From positions 33,060 through 97,059 of the forward strand of contig CACWID010000008.1 of NCBI GenBank assembly GCA_902760865.1: a stretch of 64,000 nucleotides of DNA, written 5' to 3'. This DNA is from an uncultured Bacteroidales bacterium (GTDB lineage: Bacteria > Bacteroidota > Bacteroidia > Bacteroidales > Muribaculaceae). Positions 35,303 through 43,487 of this stretch are shown here, one piece after another (positions within the stretch are counted from its first letter, which is position 1; every line of letters starts with the position of its first letter). The notes under the pieces are model-generated. The model was given only the letters and a program-made list of their open reading frames with translations. It ran no database searches and had not been told where the DNA came from. Position numbers and translations under genes: made by a program.

Positions 35303-35337
35303 TTTGTTATGTGCACGAGTGTTGCTACCTTTGTGCG
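35303..35337 (+). promoter_or_regulatory. Promoter of the NusG-like/flippase cluster
   Basis: TTTG (35303-35306) and TACCTTTG (35330-35337) with a 23-bp gap, or about 19 bp if the -33 box is taken as the downstream TTATG/TTG region; the -7 box is a perfect match. The leader that follows contains a small hairpin (GGAGT, loop TATTT, ACTCC at 35447-35461), a possible target of the NusG-like protein. Confidence 0.5.
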
Positions 35338-35471
35338 ATAAGTCCTGCCGATATCTTTGGCTGAGCGGGACGGAGCATAGCACAGGGAATTGTATCTATT
35401 TTTCCCAAGTCGGCTGTGCCAATTTGTTTATTTATCTGATTGATAAGGAGTTATTTACTCCTCGTCATGGT

Positions 35472-36515
35472 TTGATATATCTAGTGGAAGCGAGAGATAC
35501 TGAAAGCCCTCATTGGTATGTCCTCAGTGCAAAAGACAGCATCGAGAGCCTTGAAATGCAGTTCAAGGCCGTTTCCTCGTTGCGTCAGCGACGTGGGATG
35601 CTGCCTGTGGAGTATTTCCTGCCGACGTGTGTCCACCACACCTCGTTGTTCGGAGTGCCCGCAATTAGACGCAAGAAACTGATGGGGAATTATGTATTCA
35701 TCCGCGACAGCTATTCCAATGTGTTGGAAATCAAGGAGTCGATGGGCGCGCTGTGGCTACTGCCGCACCCTGACCGTGACCCTGCAGGTCATCGCTACAT
35801 GACCATCAGCGATGCCGAGATGTCTAACTTCATGATTGCAGCAAGAGCCTATGCCAACGAATTGCCGTGCTACCCCATCGACAGGGTGGACCTGGATGAG
35901 GGAGACAAGGTGGAGATTGTCGGTGGCGAGTTCGACGGCATGTGTGGCACGTTGCAATGCAGCCAGGGCCGCAAAAGCGGCAAGGTGCTCGTGGCCGTGG
36001 GGAATCTGTTTCTGATAGCCACCCCCGATCTGGGGCCTCAGCACATCCGCATCCTGCAGTTCGGCAAGGGGAACCGTCACCCGTACCGCATCTTTGAATC
36101 CCATCTGCCTCGCGCCATTCAGGCGTTGCACCATTGCCGTGACAAGGGCCTGACGACCGATGACATTGCTGCTCTGACCGTCTTTGTGGGACGATTTGAG
36201 AAGTTGCAGCCGCCGACCGTCAATATTGCCAGCCAGCACGCTACGTTGATGCTGATGAGTTTTGTCGCCCTTGAGGACAGAGACAACGCCGAGCTGTGGC
36301 TCTCCCGCTGCCGTCAAATTCTGGCAAGGGTCAAGAGCGACACGCAACGGGCTTGGCAGCTCGCCTTCATGTTTGCTGCTACCGGTGATGATGATTTGCA
36401 GTGCCAGGCAAGTGCCATTGTCGGCACGTGGTCCATTTCACCCCACGACCGCAAGCGCTCGCTCATTGTCAGCACTCTTGAAGATTTTGCTCATGTATTT
36501 GATTTTGCCCACTAG
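35472..36515 (+). CDS. NusG-family antiterminator (UpxY-like) with C-terminal extension
   Basis: The N-terminal 110 residues fit the NusG NGN domain (HWYVLSAKDSIESLEMQFKA, VEYFLPTCV, KKLMGNYVFI). A KOW-like motif follows (LDEGDKVEIVGGEFDGMCGT). Specialised NusG paralogues of the UpxY type are known in Bacteroides to prevent early termination in the capsule operon they head, and this gene heads a flippase cluster. At about 347 residues it is far longer than usual; the last 150 residues are helical and of unknown role. The frame is open from a TTG at 35304, but that lies in the promoter. No ATG is available, so TTG 35472 is a best guess, with GTG 35484 or TTG 35424 as alternatives. Confidence 0.78.
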   Translation: MIYLVEARDTESPHWYVLSAKDSIESLEMQFKAVSSLRQRRGMLPVEYFLPTCVHHTSLFGVPAIRRKKLMGNYVFIRDSYSNVLEIKESMGALWLLPHPDRDPAGHRYMTISDAEMSNFMIAARAYANELPCYPIDRVDLDEGDKVEIVGGEFDGMCGTLQCSQGRKSGKVLVAVGNLFLIATPDLGPQHIRILQFGKGNRHPYRIFESHLPRAIQALHHCRDKGLTTDDIAALTVFVGRFEKLQPPTVNIASQHATLMLMSFVALEDRDNAELWLSRCRQILARVKSDTQRAWQLAFMFAATGDDDLQCQASAIVGTWSISPHDRKRSLIVSTLEDFAHVFDFAH

Positions 36516-36538
36516 ATGCATAAGTCCTTTTAAACTCA

Positions 36539-38176
36539 ATGTCTAGCGAATCGGATTCTGAAAATATTCAGTCACTCGATAACCAGCAGGAAACTCAGCC
36601 TGCGGATCAGGTTAATGCGTCGGATGCACCCAGTGCAGTCGATGCAGGTGATAGTGGCATCTTGAGCAATCGTCGTATTGCCAAGAACACGATCGCACTT
36701 TACATCCGCATGATCCTGATGACGGGAATCGGCCTGTACACGAGCCGAATCGTCCTGCAGACCCTGGGAGTGAGTGACTATGGCCTTTATAATGCGGTGG
36801 GTGGCATCATCGGCATGTTCCACATCGTGACAAGTTCATTGTCAACTGCCGTCAGCCGTTATTTGACCTATTCACTTGGCCGTGGAGACAAGGACCGTCT
36901 TAAGGTCGTGTTCTCCACGTCGATAAACATTCAGCTTGCCATAGCTATTTTCATCATTGTGGTAGCGGGAACTGCCGGGTGGTTCTTCTTGAATTACAAG
37001 ATGAACGTCCCGGATGGTCGAATGGATGCCGCCAACTGGATGCTGGTCAGCTGTATCTTGTCATCAGCAATAGGGTTGATCTGTGTGCCGTTTGGAGCCG
37101 CTGTCGTGTCTCATGAGAAGATGGACATGTATGCCTATCTGAGCATTCTTGACGGGACGATGAAGCTGTTAGTCTCGTTCTCTCTCTATTTCTCGCCTAT
37201 CGATAAACTGAAAACCTATGCCGTACTGCTGTTGTCGGTTTCGGTACTGATGTCCTATATATACATCTGTTACTGTCGGAGGAAGTTTGAAGAGTGCCGC
37301 TACAAGTTTGTGTACGACAGGCAGTTAATCAAGGATATGACCAAGTTTGCCGGATGGAGTTTCTTTGGCAACGGCGCATGGGTATTGAATACCCAGGGTG
37401 TCAGCATCCTGATTAATATGTTCTTTGGTGTCACCTTGAACGCTGCGCGTGGTATCGCTTCCCAAGTCGAAGGACTTGCAACGACATTCGTCAACAACTT
37501 TATGGTTGCGATGGACCCTCAGATTACCAAACTTTATGCCGCAGGAGACTTGTCTAATATGCACACGCTGGTATGTCGTGGCGCCCGCTTCGCATTCTTC
37601 ATGATGCTATTTTTCGGCATTCCATGCTGTCTTGAGACCGAGAAATTGTTGTCTCTTTGGCTCGGAGTCGTTCCTGAATATACGGTGTTGTTTGTCAGAC
37701 TGTCTTTCATCGCGTCGATTTGCACATTGTTGGGACACACCCTGGTGACAGCCCAGTATGCCACCGGAGACATCAAGCGGTATCAGATTGTCGTTTCCCT
37801 TGTCGGCGCTTGGGTTTTCCCGCTCACTTGGTTGGCGTTCAAGGTTGGAGGCGACCCGTCATGGACCTATATTGTGTATAGTGCCGTGTATTTCTTGCTG
37901 GTGTTCGTGCGTATCTATCTGGTCAAAGACATGATCCAGCTGTCTTGGGTCAGGTATGTCAAGGAGGTGCTCGTCAGGGGCGCTATAGTTGCTTTGATCG
38001 CTATTATCCCGCCGTTGGCCATCTATCTGACAATGCCTCCTACGATTTTCCGCTTCATACTGGTGTGGCTGGTAAGTCTTGTCTTCAGCGGAGTTGTCAT
38101 CTATTGGGTGGGTATGGATGCTATTGAACGAGCGAGCATTAAACGGATGCTTCAATCAGTTCTGAGGCGTAAGTGA
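36539..38176 (+). CDS. Polysaccharide flippase (Wzx/MATE-like)
   Basis: The 545-residue protein has 12-14 predicted membrane helices starting near residue 50, after a hydrophilic, Gln- and Asp-rich N-terminus. The first helices match oligosaccharide flippases (NTIALYIRMILMTGIGLYTS, LGVSDYGLYNAVGGIIGM). It probably moves a lipid-linked glycan precursor across the inner membrane. It starts 24 bp after the NusG-like gene, so both lie on one transcript. No glycosyltransferase gene accompanies it in this window. Confidence 0.88.
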   Translation: MSSESDSENIQSLDNQQETQPADQVNASDAPSAVDAGDSGILSNRRIAKNTIALYIRMILMTGIGLYTSRIVLQTLGVSDYGLYNAVGGIIGMFHIVTSSLSTAVSRYLTYSLGRGDKDRLKVVFSTSINIQLAIAIFIIVVAGTAGWFFLNYKMNVPDGRMDAANWMLVSCILSSAIGLICVPFGAAVVSHEKMDMYAYLSILDGTMKLLVSFSLYFSPIDKLKTYAVLLLSVSVLMSYIYICYCRRKFEECRYKFVYDRQLIKDMTKFAGWSFFGNGAWVLNTQGVSILINMFFGVTLNAARGIASQVEGLATTFVNNFMVAMDPQITKLYAAGDLSNMHTLVCRGARFAFFMMLFFGIPCCLETEKLLSLWLGVVPEYTVLFVRLSFIASICTLLGHTLVTAQYATGDIKRYQIVVSLVGAWVFPLTWLAFKVGGDPSWTYIVYSAVYFLLVFVRIYLVKDMIQLSWVRYVKEVLVRGAIVALIAIIPPLAIYLTMPPTIFRFILVWLVSLVFSGVVIYWVGMDAIERASIKRMLQSVLRRK

Positions 38177-38206
38177 TTTGATTGTTTTGATTGAAAAAGA
38201 GAGATT

Positions 38207-39049
38207 ATGTGGTTGATTAAGCAGTTGTTATCAAATTTCTTCAGGAGTAATAAGTCAACAATGTACTCAAGGTTTTTTAAGAAAACTCCTGTAATTATTA
38301 ATGATGTCGATTTTGACCATATATTAGAGAATAAACATGCAATCGTCACTGGGGGCACTAGTGGGATTGGCTTAGCAATAGCCAAGAAAATGATTGCAAG
38401 TGGAGCAGATGTTACAATTGTTGGCCGTGAAGCTGTAAAGACTGAGAATATTGCTAAGGAATTGGGGTGTGGGTACTTAGTATTAGACCTGACAGATACC
38501 CAAGCAATGATTTCTAAGATTACTGAGTTTATTGCTGATAAGAAAATTGACATTCTCGTAAACAGTGCTGGTGTGATAGATAAGGAAAGGTGGCTTGAAA
38601 GGACTCCTGACCATTTCGATTTGGTCATGAATACAAACTTAAAAGCTGCATATTTCATGTGCCAGACATTGGCAAAGCACATGATAAAAAATCAGATTCA
38701 AGGCCATATTCTCAACATCAGTTCGTCATCATCAATGCGACCAGGTTGGGGACCTTATCAATTGTCAAAACGAGCTTTGAACGGAATGACACTGGGTTTT
38801 GCCCATAAACTAGCCCCCCACGGAATTACTGTCAATGGTCTGGCTCCAGGGGTTACAATGACCCCGATGGCTTCTCATTTTATGGATGATACGGATAATT
38901 TGGCTTATTATAACCCTCTGCGTCGTGCTGAGACTCCTGAGGAGATTGCTAATTTGGCGGTATTTTTGGCAAGTAATCTTGGCACCAGTATTGTAGGTGA
39001 TACGATAATGATTACTGGTGGATCAGGCTTACTTAGTATGGACCATTAA
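38207..39049 (+). CDS. SDR family oxidoreductase 1
   Basis: The 280-residue protein is a classical short-chain dehydrogenase/reductase. It has the cofactor motif TGGTSGIG (48-55), the NSAG motif (119-122), an ISSSSS serine stretch (171-175), and the catalytic Tyr184 and Lys188 (YQLSK). A 40-residue N-terminal extension precedes the Rossmann fold. GR at the end of the second strand suggests NADP preference, which is a guess. The gene is visibly more AT-rich than its neighbours, as is the next one. It probably oxidises or reduces a sugar or small-molecule intermediate of the cluster. Confidence 0.88.
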   Translation: MWLIKQLLSNFFRSNKSTMYSRFFKKTPVIINDVDFDHILENKHAIVTGGTSGIGLAIAKKMIASGADVTIVGREAVKTENIAKELGCGYLVLDLTDTQAMISKITEFIADKKIDILVNSAGVIDKERWLERTPDHFDLVMNTNLKAAYFMCQTLAKHMIKNQIQGHILNISSSSSMRPGWGPYQLSKRALNGMTLGFAHKLAPHGITVNGLAPGVTMTPMASHFMDDTDNLAYYNPLRRAETPEEIANLAVFLASNLGTSIVGDTIMITGGSGLLSMDH

Positions 39050-39118
39050 GTTCATATAAAGCATAGCTAGATTTATCCATTAGAGGGGTGTTTAGATATC
39101 ATAAAAGAAGTAATACTA

Positions 39119-39931
39119 ATGTCGGTAATAAATACAATAAAAGAGTTGCTAAGGCAAGCGCCTGTCTATGCAAACATTTCCTGCCTTTCACCCAGTGCGA
39201 GATTAAAGGGCAGGAAAATTATTGTCACAGGCGGTACTGGAGGAATAGGTCAAGCAATGGCAAAACGCTTTGTGGAAGAAGGGGCTGATGTTCTAATCAC
39301 AGGCAGGAATGAGTCAAAACTGAGACAGATTTCTCATGAAATTGGATGTAAGTCATTAACGCTTGATGTCGTGATGGTAGAGTCATTTGCCGATTTCTTT
39401 TCACAAGCAATTGATCTACTTAAGGGTTTTGATACTCTTGTTAATAGCACGGGTATCTCGTTGCATGAATCGTTCTTTGACGTGGATGCTGAAGGGTTTG
39501 ATGTGCAATTCAACACAAATCTACGTGGCCCGTTTTTCTTGACACAACGCGCATTGCGTTATTTTGTGGATAATGGCATCAAGGGCAATGTGTTATTTAT
39601 ATCTTCAGAGGCTGGAGAAACTGCAGATATTCGTCCATACGGGTTGACTAAAGCTGCGGTAAACAGTTTAGCACAAGGGCTAGCCTATGCCTATGCATCA
39701 GATGGTATTCGAATAAATATCATAGCGCCAGGCGTGACAGCAACAGCAATGACTGGTTTCAATCCTGACGAAGATTTATTTAGCAATACAAGTCCTGTGG
39801 GGAGGGTTTATCTTCCACTTGAGGTAGCTGAACTGGCTGCATTTCTGCTGTCGGATGTGTCTAGTAGTATTTCTGGACAGATTATAACTTGCAATAATGC
39901 CCGAACAGTCAATGCTAGATGGAAAAAATGA
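39119..39931 (+). CDS. SDR family oxidoreductase 2
   Basis: The 270-residue protein is a second short-chain dehydrogenase/reductase, with TGGTGGIG (37-44), NSTG (109-112), ISSEAG (161-166), and the catalytic Tyr174 and Lys178 (YGLTK). Like SDR 1 it has a roughly 30-residue N-terminal extension and an AT-rich coding sequence, so the two may derive from one duplication or one acquisition. They could catalyse successive steps, such as an oxidation and a reduction. The substrate is unknown. Confidence 0.88.
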   Translation: MSVINTIKELLRQAPVYANISCLSPSARLKGRKIIVTGGTGGIGQAMAKRFVEEGADVLITGRNESKLRQISHEIGCKSLTLDVVMVESFADFFSQAIDLLKGFDTLVNSTGISLHESFFDVDAEGFDVQFNTNLRGPFFLTQRALRYFVDNGIKGNVLFISSEAGETADIRPYGLTKAAVNSLAQGLAYAYASDGIRINIIAPGVTATAMTGFNPDEDLFSNTSPVGRVYLPLEVAELAAFLLSDVSSSISGQIITCNNARTVNARWKK

Positions 39932-39992
39932 ATTACAGATATTCTTTCCATGAATGGAACTTAATTGATAATAGTGTATAAACCAGGATATT

Positions 39993-41732
39993 ATGGAACT
40001 TTTTTATTCTGCTGAGCGTAACGTGCAGATCTTGGTTGCACTGCTCAAGGCCCACGGCATCCGCTATGTGATTGCGTCGCCGGGCACAACAAATATCAAC
40101 TTTGTGATCAGCGTGCAGAACGACCCGTTCTTCAAGGTTTTCTCGTCGGTGGATGAGCGCTCGGCGGCATATTTGGCCTGCGGCATTGCCAGCGAGAGCG
40201 GCGAACCTGTGGTGCTGAGCTGCACGGGAGCCACTGCGTCACGCAATTATGTATCGGGTCTCACCGAGGCTTATTACCGCAAGCTGCCGGTTCTGGCCGT
40301 CACATCGACCCAGAATCCGATACGCGTTGGGCACCTGATGCCTCAGGTGATAGACCGCTCACAGCAGTTGGGCGACATGGTTGTCGAGAGCGTCCTTCTG
40401 GGCATGGTCAGGTCATCGGACGATGAGTGGAACTGCGAAGTCAAGGCCAATAAGGCGCTGATAGCTCTGCGCCGTCATGGCGGCGGGCCGGTTCACATCA
40501 ATCTCGAGACGGCTTATAACCAGAATTTCTCATTGCGCGAGCTGCCGCCCACCAGGCAGATTCATCACATCATGCCTCACGACCAGTTCCCCCCGTTGCC
40601 CCAGGAGGGTAAAATCGCTGTCTTCGTCGGTAGCCATCAGCCGTTCAGCCCCGAGTTGACTCAGGCGGTAGATGATTTCTGTGCGAGTCACGACGCTGTC
40701 GTCTTCTGTGACATGACCAGCGGCTATCACGGCAAGTATGAGTTCCATCAGACATTGATTACACTGCAATTCAACTGGAACGAAGCCCCGATTCGTCCTG
40801 ACCTGTTGATACACATCGGTGAAGTGAGCGGCGATGACTCGATGAACCTGCTGGTGCCGAAGAAGTTGTGGCGCGTCAGTCCGGATGGTGAGCTCAGGGA
40901 CCGCTTCAGGCGCCTGAGTCATGTGTTCGAGATGGAAGAAATCACGTTCTTCAAGCATTATGTGACAGACAGCAAACCCCGCACTGATTACCTTGATGCC
41001 TGCCTGATGTATCATCAGCAGGCGTTGGAGGTGCTTCCTGAGTTGCCGTTCTCCAACGTGTGGATTGCTCAGCACTGTGGCGACAAGCTGCCTGCAGGGT
41101 CAACCTTGCATGTGGGCATTCTGAACTCACTGCGCAGCTGGAACTTCTTTGTGCCGCCCAAGAATATCACTACCGCATGCAACGTCGGCGGATTTGGCAT
41201 TGACGGTGATGTCTCGACACTCATCGGGGCCTCGCTGGTCCATCCTGAGAAACTCTATTTTGCAATCGTCGGCGACCTGGCATTCTTCTATGATCTGAAT
41301 GTGCTGGGCAACAGGCATGTCGGGAACAATGTGCGCATCATGCTCATCAACAACGGTCGAGGCACGGAATTCCATAACTCGGACCACCCCGCTTCAAAAT
41401 TTGGACCTGATGGCGACCCGTTCGTCGCTGCCGCCGGTCACTTCGGCAACAAGTCCCCCGAACTGGTGAAGCATTATGCCCAAGACCTGGGCTATGAATA
41501 CATGACGGCTAGCAACAAGGAGGAATTTCTTGCCGTGTGTGACGAGTTCTTCAGCCCGCAGCCGAAGGAGCATTCTGTCATCTTTGAGGTGTTTACCGAC
41601 AGCGATGACGAGAGCGATGCCATACATCTGCTGCGCGCTGCAATGACCGATGGCTCCGGATCTATCAAGAAGATGGCCCGTAAACTGCTGGGCGAGAAAG
41701 TGGTAGGTAAAATCGGCAGGATGATCCACTGA
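39993..41732 (+). CDS. ThDP-dependent enzyme (MenD/acetolactate-synthase-like)
   Basis: The 579-residue protein has the three-part layout of ThDP enzymes. The N-terminal pyrimidine-binding domain (IRYVIASPGTTNINFVIS) carries the activating Glu55 in VDERSAAYLACGIA, a MenD-like form of the motif. The C-terminal pyrophosphate-binding domain has VGDLAFFYDLN and IMLINNGRG. Most similar in style to MenD, it sits in a flippase cluster and not with menaquinone genes. A carboligase or decarboxylase acting on a 2-oxo acid for an unusual sugar or acyl building block is inferred. GC content returns to the local norm here. Confidence 0.82.
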   Translation: MELFYSAERNVQILVALLKAHGIRYVIASPGTTNINFVISVQNDPFFKVFSSVDERSAAYLACGIASESGEPVVLSCTGATASRNYVSGLTEAYYRKLPVLAVTSTQNPIRVGHLMPQVIDRSQQLGDMVVESVLLGMVRSSDDEWNCEVKANKALIALRRHGGGPVHINLETAYNQNFSLRELPPTRQIHHIMPHDQFPPLPQEGKIAVFVGSHQPFSPELTQAVDDFCASHDAVVFCDMTSGYHGKYEFHQTLITLQFNWNEAPIRPDLLIHIGEVSGDDSMNLLVPKKLWRVSPDGELRDRFRRLSHVFEMEEITFFKHYVTDSKPRTDYLDACLMYHQQALEVLPELPFSNVWIAQHCGDKLPAGSTLHVGILNSLRSWNFFVPPKNITTACNVGGFGIDGDVSTLIGASLVHPEKLYFAIVGDLAFFYDLNVLGNRHVGNNVRIMLINNGRGTEFHNSDHPASKFGPDGDPFVAAAGHFGNKSPELVKHYAQDLGYEYMTASNKEEFLAVCDEFFSPQPKEHSVIFEVFTDSDDESDAIHLLRAAMTDGSGSIKKMARKLLGEKVVGKIGRMIH

Positions 41733-41840
41733 TAGGGATTAAGTTTTTTGTTGACCGTGGCTTTTTCATCGGGCCGTTTGGTTGGTGTTTAAAAAACAGC
41801 GCATGAAGATTTGTTGATGGATTGACCCTCGGACAAGACA

Positions 41841-42890
41841 ATGCAGAACCCTTTGATGCAAGCAGATAAGGCTTTGCTGATATTAAGGCGTGACGGATAT
41901 GACCCCTTCATAGATTTCATGAAAGGGGTTTGTATTATATTGGTGGTATTGACCCATTGCTTGCCAGAAAATGTTCAAGACTTCATTCTGTTCCCTCTGT
42001 GGGGCCGCCCCGCTGTTCCCTTGTTCCTGATCATCCAGGTTTTTCATGCCTATAAAAAAGGTCTTGATACGGCCCGGACGAACTACAGGAAGTTATGGCA
42101 GCGCATTGTCAAGCCATTCCTGATTACTGAACTTGTCATCGTCGTACTCCTTTGGGCCATGGCAACGGCCCTTGGCGGTTGCAATTGGTCCTACTTCACT
42201 CAACTGATGGTGACGAATGCCGGGTTTGGTCCTGGGGCCTATTTCACGTGGATATATGTTCAGTTTGCGATTCTACTCCCGCTCCTAGTGCCGTTGTTCA
42301 AGCGGATAAAAAGGGTCTGGCTTGCCGTGGCCTTCATTCTGGTGTGCGAGTTGATCGAGGTGCTGTGCAGTGTGACGGCAATGCCCGTGTGGCTCTATCG
42401 ATTACTTTTCCTGCGATACGTGTTCCTGATCTACTTGGGTTATGAGTTGACCTTCAAGGGCTATCTGTTGTCGTGGCGGACCATCTCGTTGTCTGTCTTG
42501 AGTATCGCCGCAACCTTGTTCTTGGTGTATTCTGACATCAGTTTGAGTCCGTTCATCTATGACACTTATTCGTGGAGGCCCTGTCATTGGGTATGCTATT
42601 TTTACATCGCTTACTTGATGATGTGGATGCTGAAGTGGGTAGATGAAAAGACCGGTGTCTTCGCTGCATGGAACGGCTACATGAAAAAGCTGGGGCGTTA
42701 CTCCTATGAGATATTCCTGTTCCAGATGCTGTATTTTGCTGTTTTTCATGAGGTGTTGGTCGGCTGGCTCCTCTTGTTTATCCCGTCAAATCCTGTGGTG
42801 CAGGTGGTGGCAGTGATTATGGCTTTGGTCATCTGCATCGTTCCCGTTGTGGCCTATAAGGACCGCAAGAAAGTGAAGTCTCCCGTGTGA
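41841..42890 (+). CDS. Membrane acyltransferase (Acyltransferase_3 family)
   Basis: The 349-residue protein has about ten membrane helices and the family signature near the N-terminus (FIDFMKGVCIILVVLTHCLP, with the His of the LTH motif). Related OafA/NodX-type proteins O-acetylate or O-acylate envelope glycans. Its place at the end of the flippase/SDR/ThDP cluster suggests that it decorates the product of that cluster. An upstream 108-bp gap carries no clear terminator. Confidence 0.85.
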   Translation: MQNPLMQADKALLILRRDGYDPFIDFMKGVCIILVVLTHCLPENVQDFILFPLWGRPAVPLFLIIQVFHAYKKGLDTARTNYRKLWQRIVKPFLITELVIVVLLWAMATALGGCNWSYFTQLMVTNAGFGPGAYFTWIYVQFAILLPLLVPLFKRIKRVWLAVAFILVCELIEVLCSVTAMPVWLYRLLFLRYVFLIYLGYELTFKGYLLSWRTISLSVLSIAATLFLVYSDISLSPFIYDTYSWRPCHWVCYFYIAYLMMWMLKWVDEKTGVFAAWNGYMKKLGRYSYEIFLFQMLYFAVFHEVLVGWLLLFIPSNPVVQVVAVIMALVICIVPVVAYKDRKKVKSPV

Positions 42891-43017
42891 TGACTTGGCT
42901 GAAAAGGACCGTCTGTCGCTGATGCAACGGGTGGCTTAATTGATGAAAAATTCTTAGAAAGGTGATGTAACTTTTGGGCGTTTCCATAGTCTAATTGTTA
43001 AAAAATGGAGTAAAAAG

Positions 43018-43048
43018 TTTGGACTTTCAGCAAAATGTTGTAATTTTG
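43018..43048 (+). promoter_or_regulatory. Promoter of the mini-protein gene at 43076
   Basis: TTTG (43018-43021) and TAATTTTG (43041-43048) with a 19-bp spacer match the consensus exactly; the start codon is 28 bp downstream of the -7 box. Confidence 0.8.
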
Positions 43049-43075
43049 CAGATTGAAAAAGAGTAAAGACGTGAG

Positions 43076-43387
43076 ATGAAACGATTGCTTTACATAGTTG
43101 TTTGCCTGTTGGCTCTGGGTGCAGCTGTTGCCGCTCCCGTGCCCGACAACTTCCTGCCGCAGCGTGTCGAGAGCACTGCGACGGGCCCTGCAGCACATGG
43201 TGCCGAGGGGCGCATCGTCTTCATCGCGGGCAGCACCGATGCCGCGTTCAGCGTCTATTCCATCACTGGTCAGCTTGTCAAGGTGGTGCGTGTGAGCGCC
43301 GATCAGCGCACGACGGTAGAGTTCCCCAAGGGGTTCTATATCGTGAAGTGCAGCAACCAGTGGTCTCGCAAGGTGGTTGTGCGCTGA
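43076..43387 (+). CDS. Mini-protein: signal peptide plus type IX-like C-terminal domain
   Basis: The 103-residue product consists of a signal peptide (about 1-19), a linker of 25 residues and a segment (about 45-103) with the pattern of the Por secretion tail: FSVYSITGQLVKVVRVS, a short strand, PKGFYIVKCSNQWSRKVVV and a terminal Arg. Normally this domain sits at the end of large cargo proteins. Here it has no cargo. It has its own consensus promoter and a hairpin after it, so it looks like a real gene. Role unknown; it could be a decoy, a chaperone substrate or a remnant. Confidence 0.75.
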   Translation: MKRLLYIVVCLLALGAAVAAPVPDNFLPQRVESTATGPAAHGAEGRIVFIAGSTDAAFSVYSITGQLVKVVRVSADQRTTVEFPKGFYIVKCSNQWSRKVVVR

Positions 43388-43442
43388 GGGTGAATCCCTT
43401 CCATGCAAAGCACATCCCCCTTTTTATAGAGAATAGAGAAAT

Positions 43443-43475
43443 GGGCGTGACGTTGTCACGTCCGTTATTGTTTTA
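43443..43475 (+). terminator. Hairpin and T-rich stretch after the mini-protein gene
   Basis: GGCGTGAC pairs with GTCACGTC around GTT and is followed by TTATTGTTTT. It separates the mini-protein gene from the cardiolipin synthase gene. Confidence 0.6.
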
Positions 43476-43487
43476 AGAAATGAGATT

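Noticed and set aside
35304-35471. N-terminal extension of the NusG-like protein from TTG 35304
   Set aside because: The codon overlaps the -33 box, and the extra 56 residues are unlike any NusG start.
39993-41732. Assigning the ThDP enzyme as menD
   Set aside because: The Glu motif is MenD-like, but no other menaquinone gene is nearby and the setting is a flippase cluster, so the symbol is withheld.
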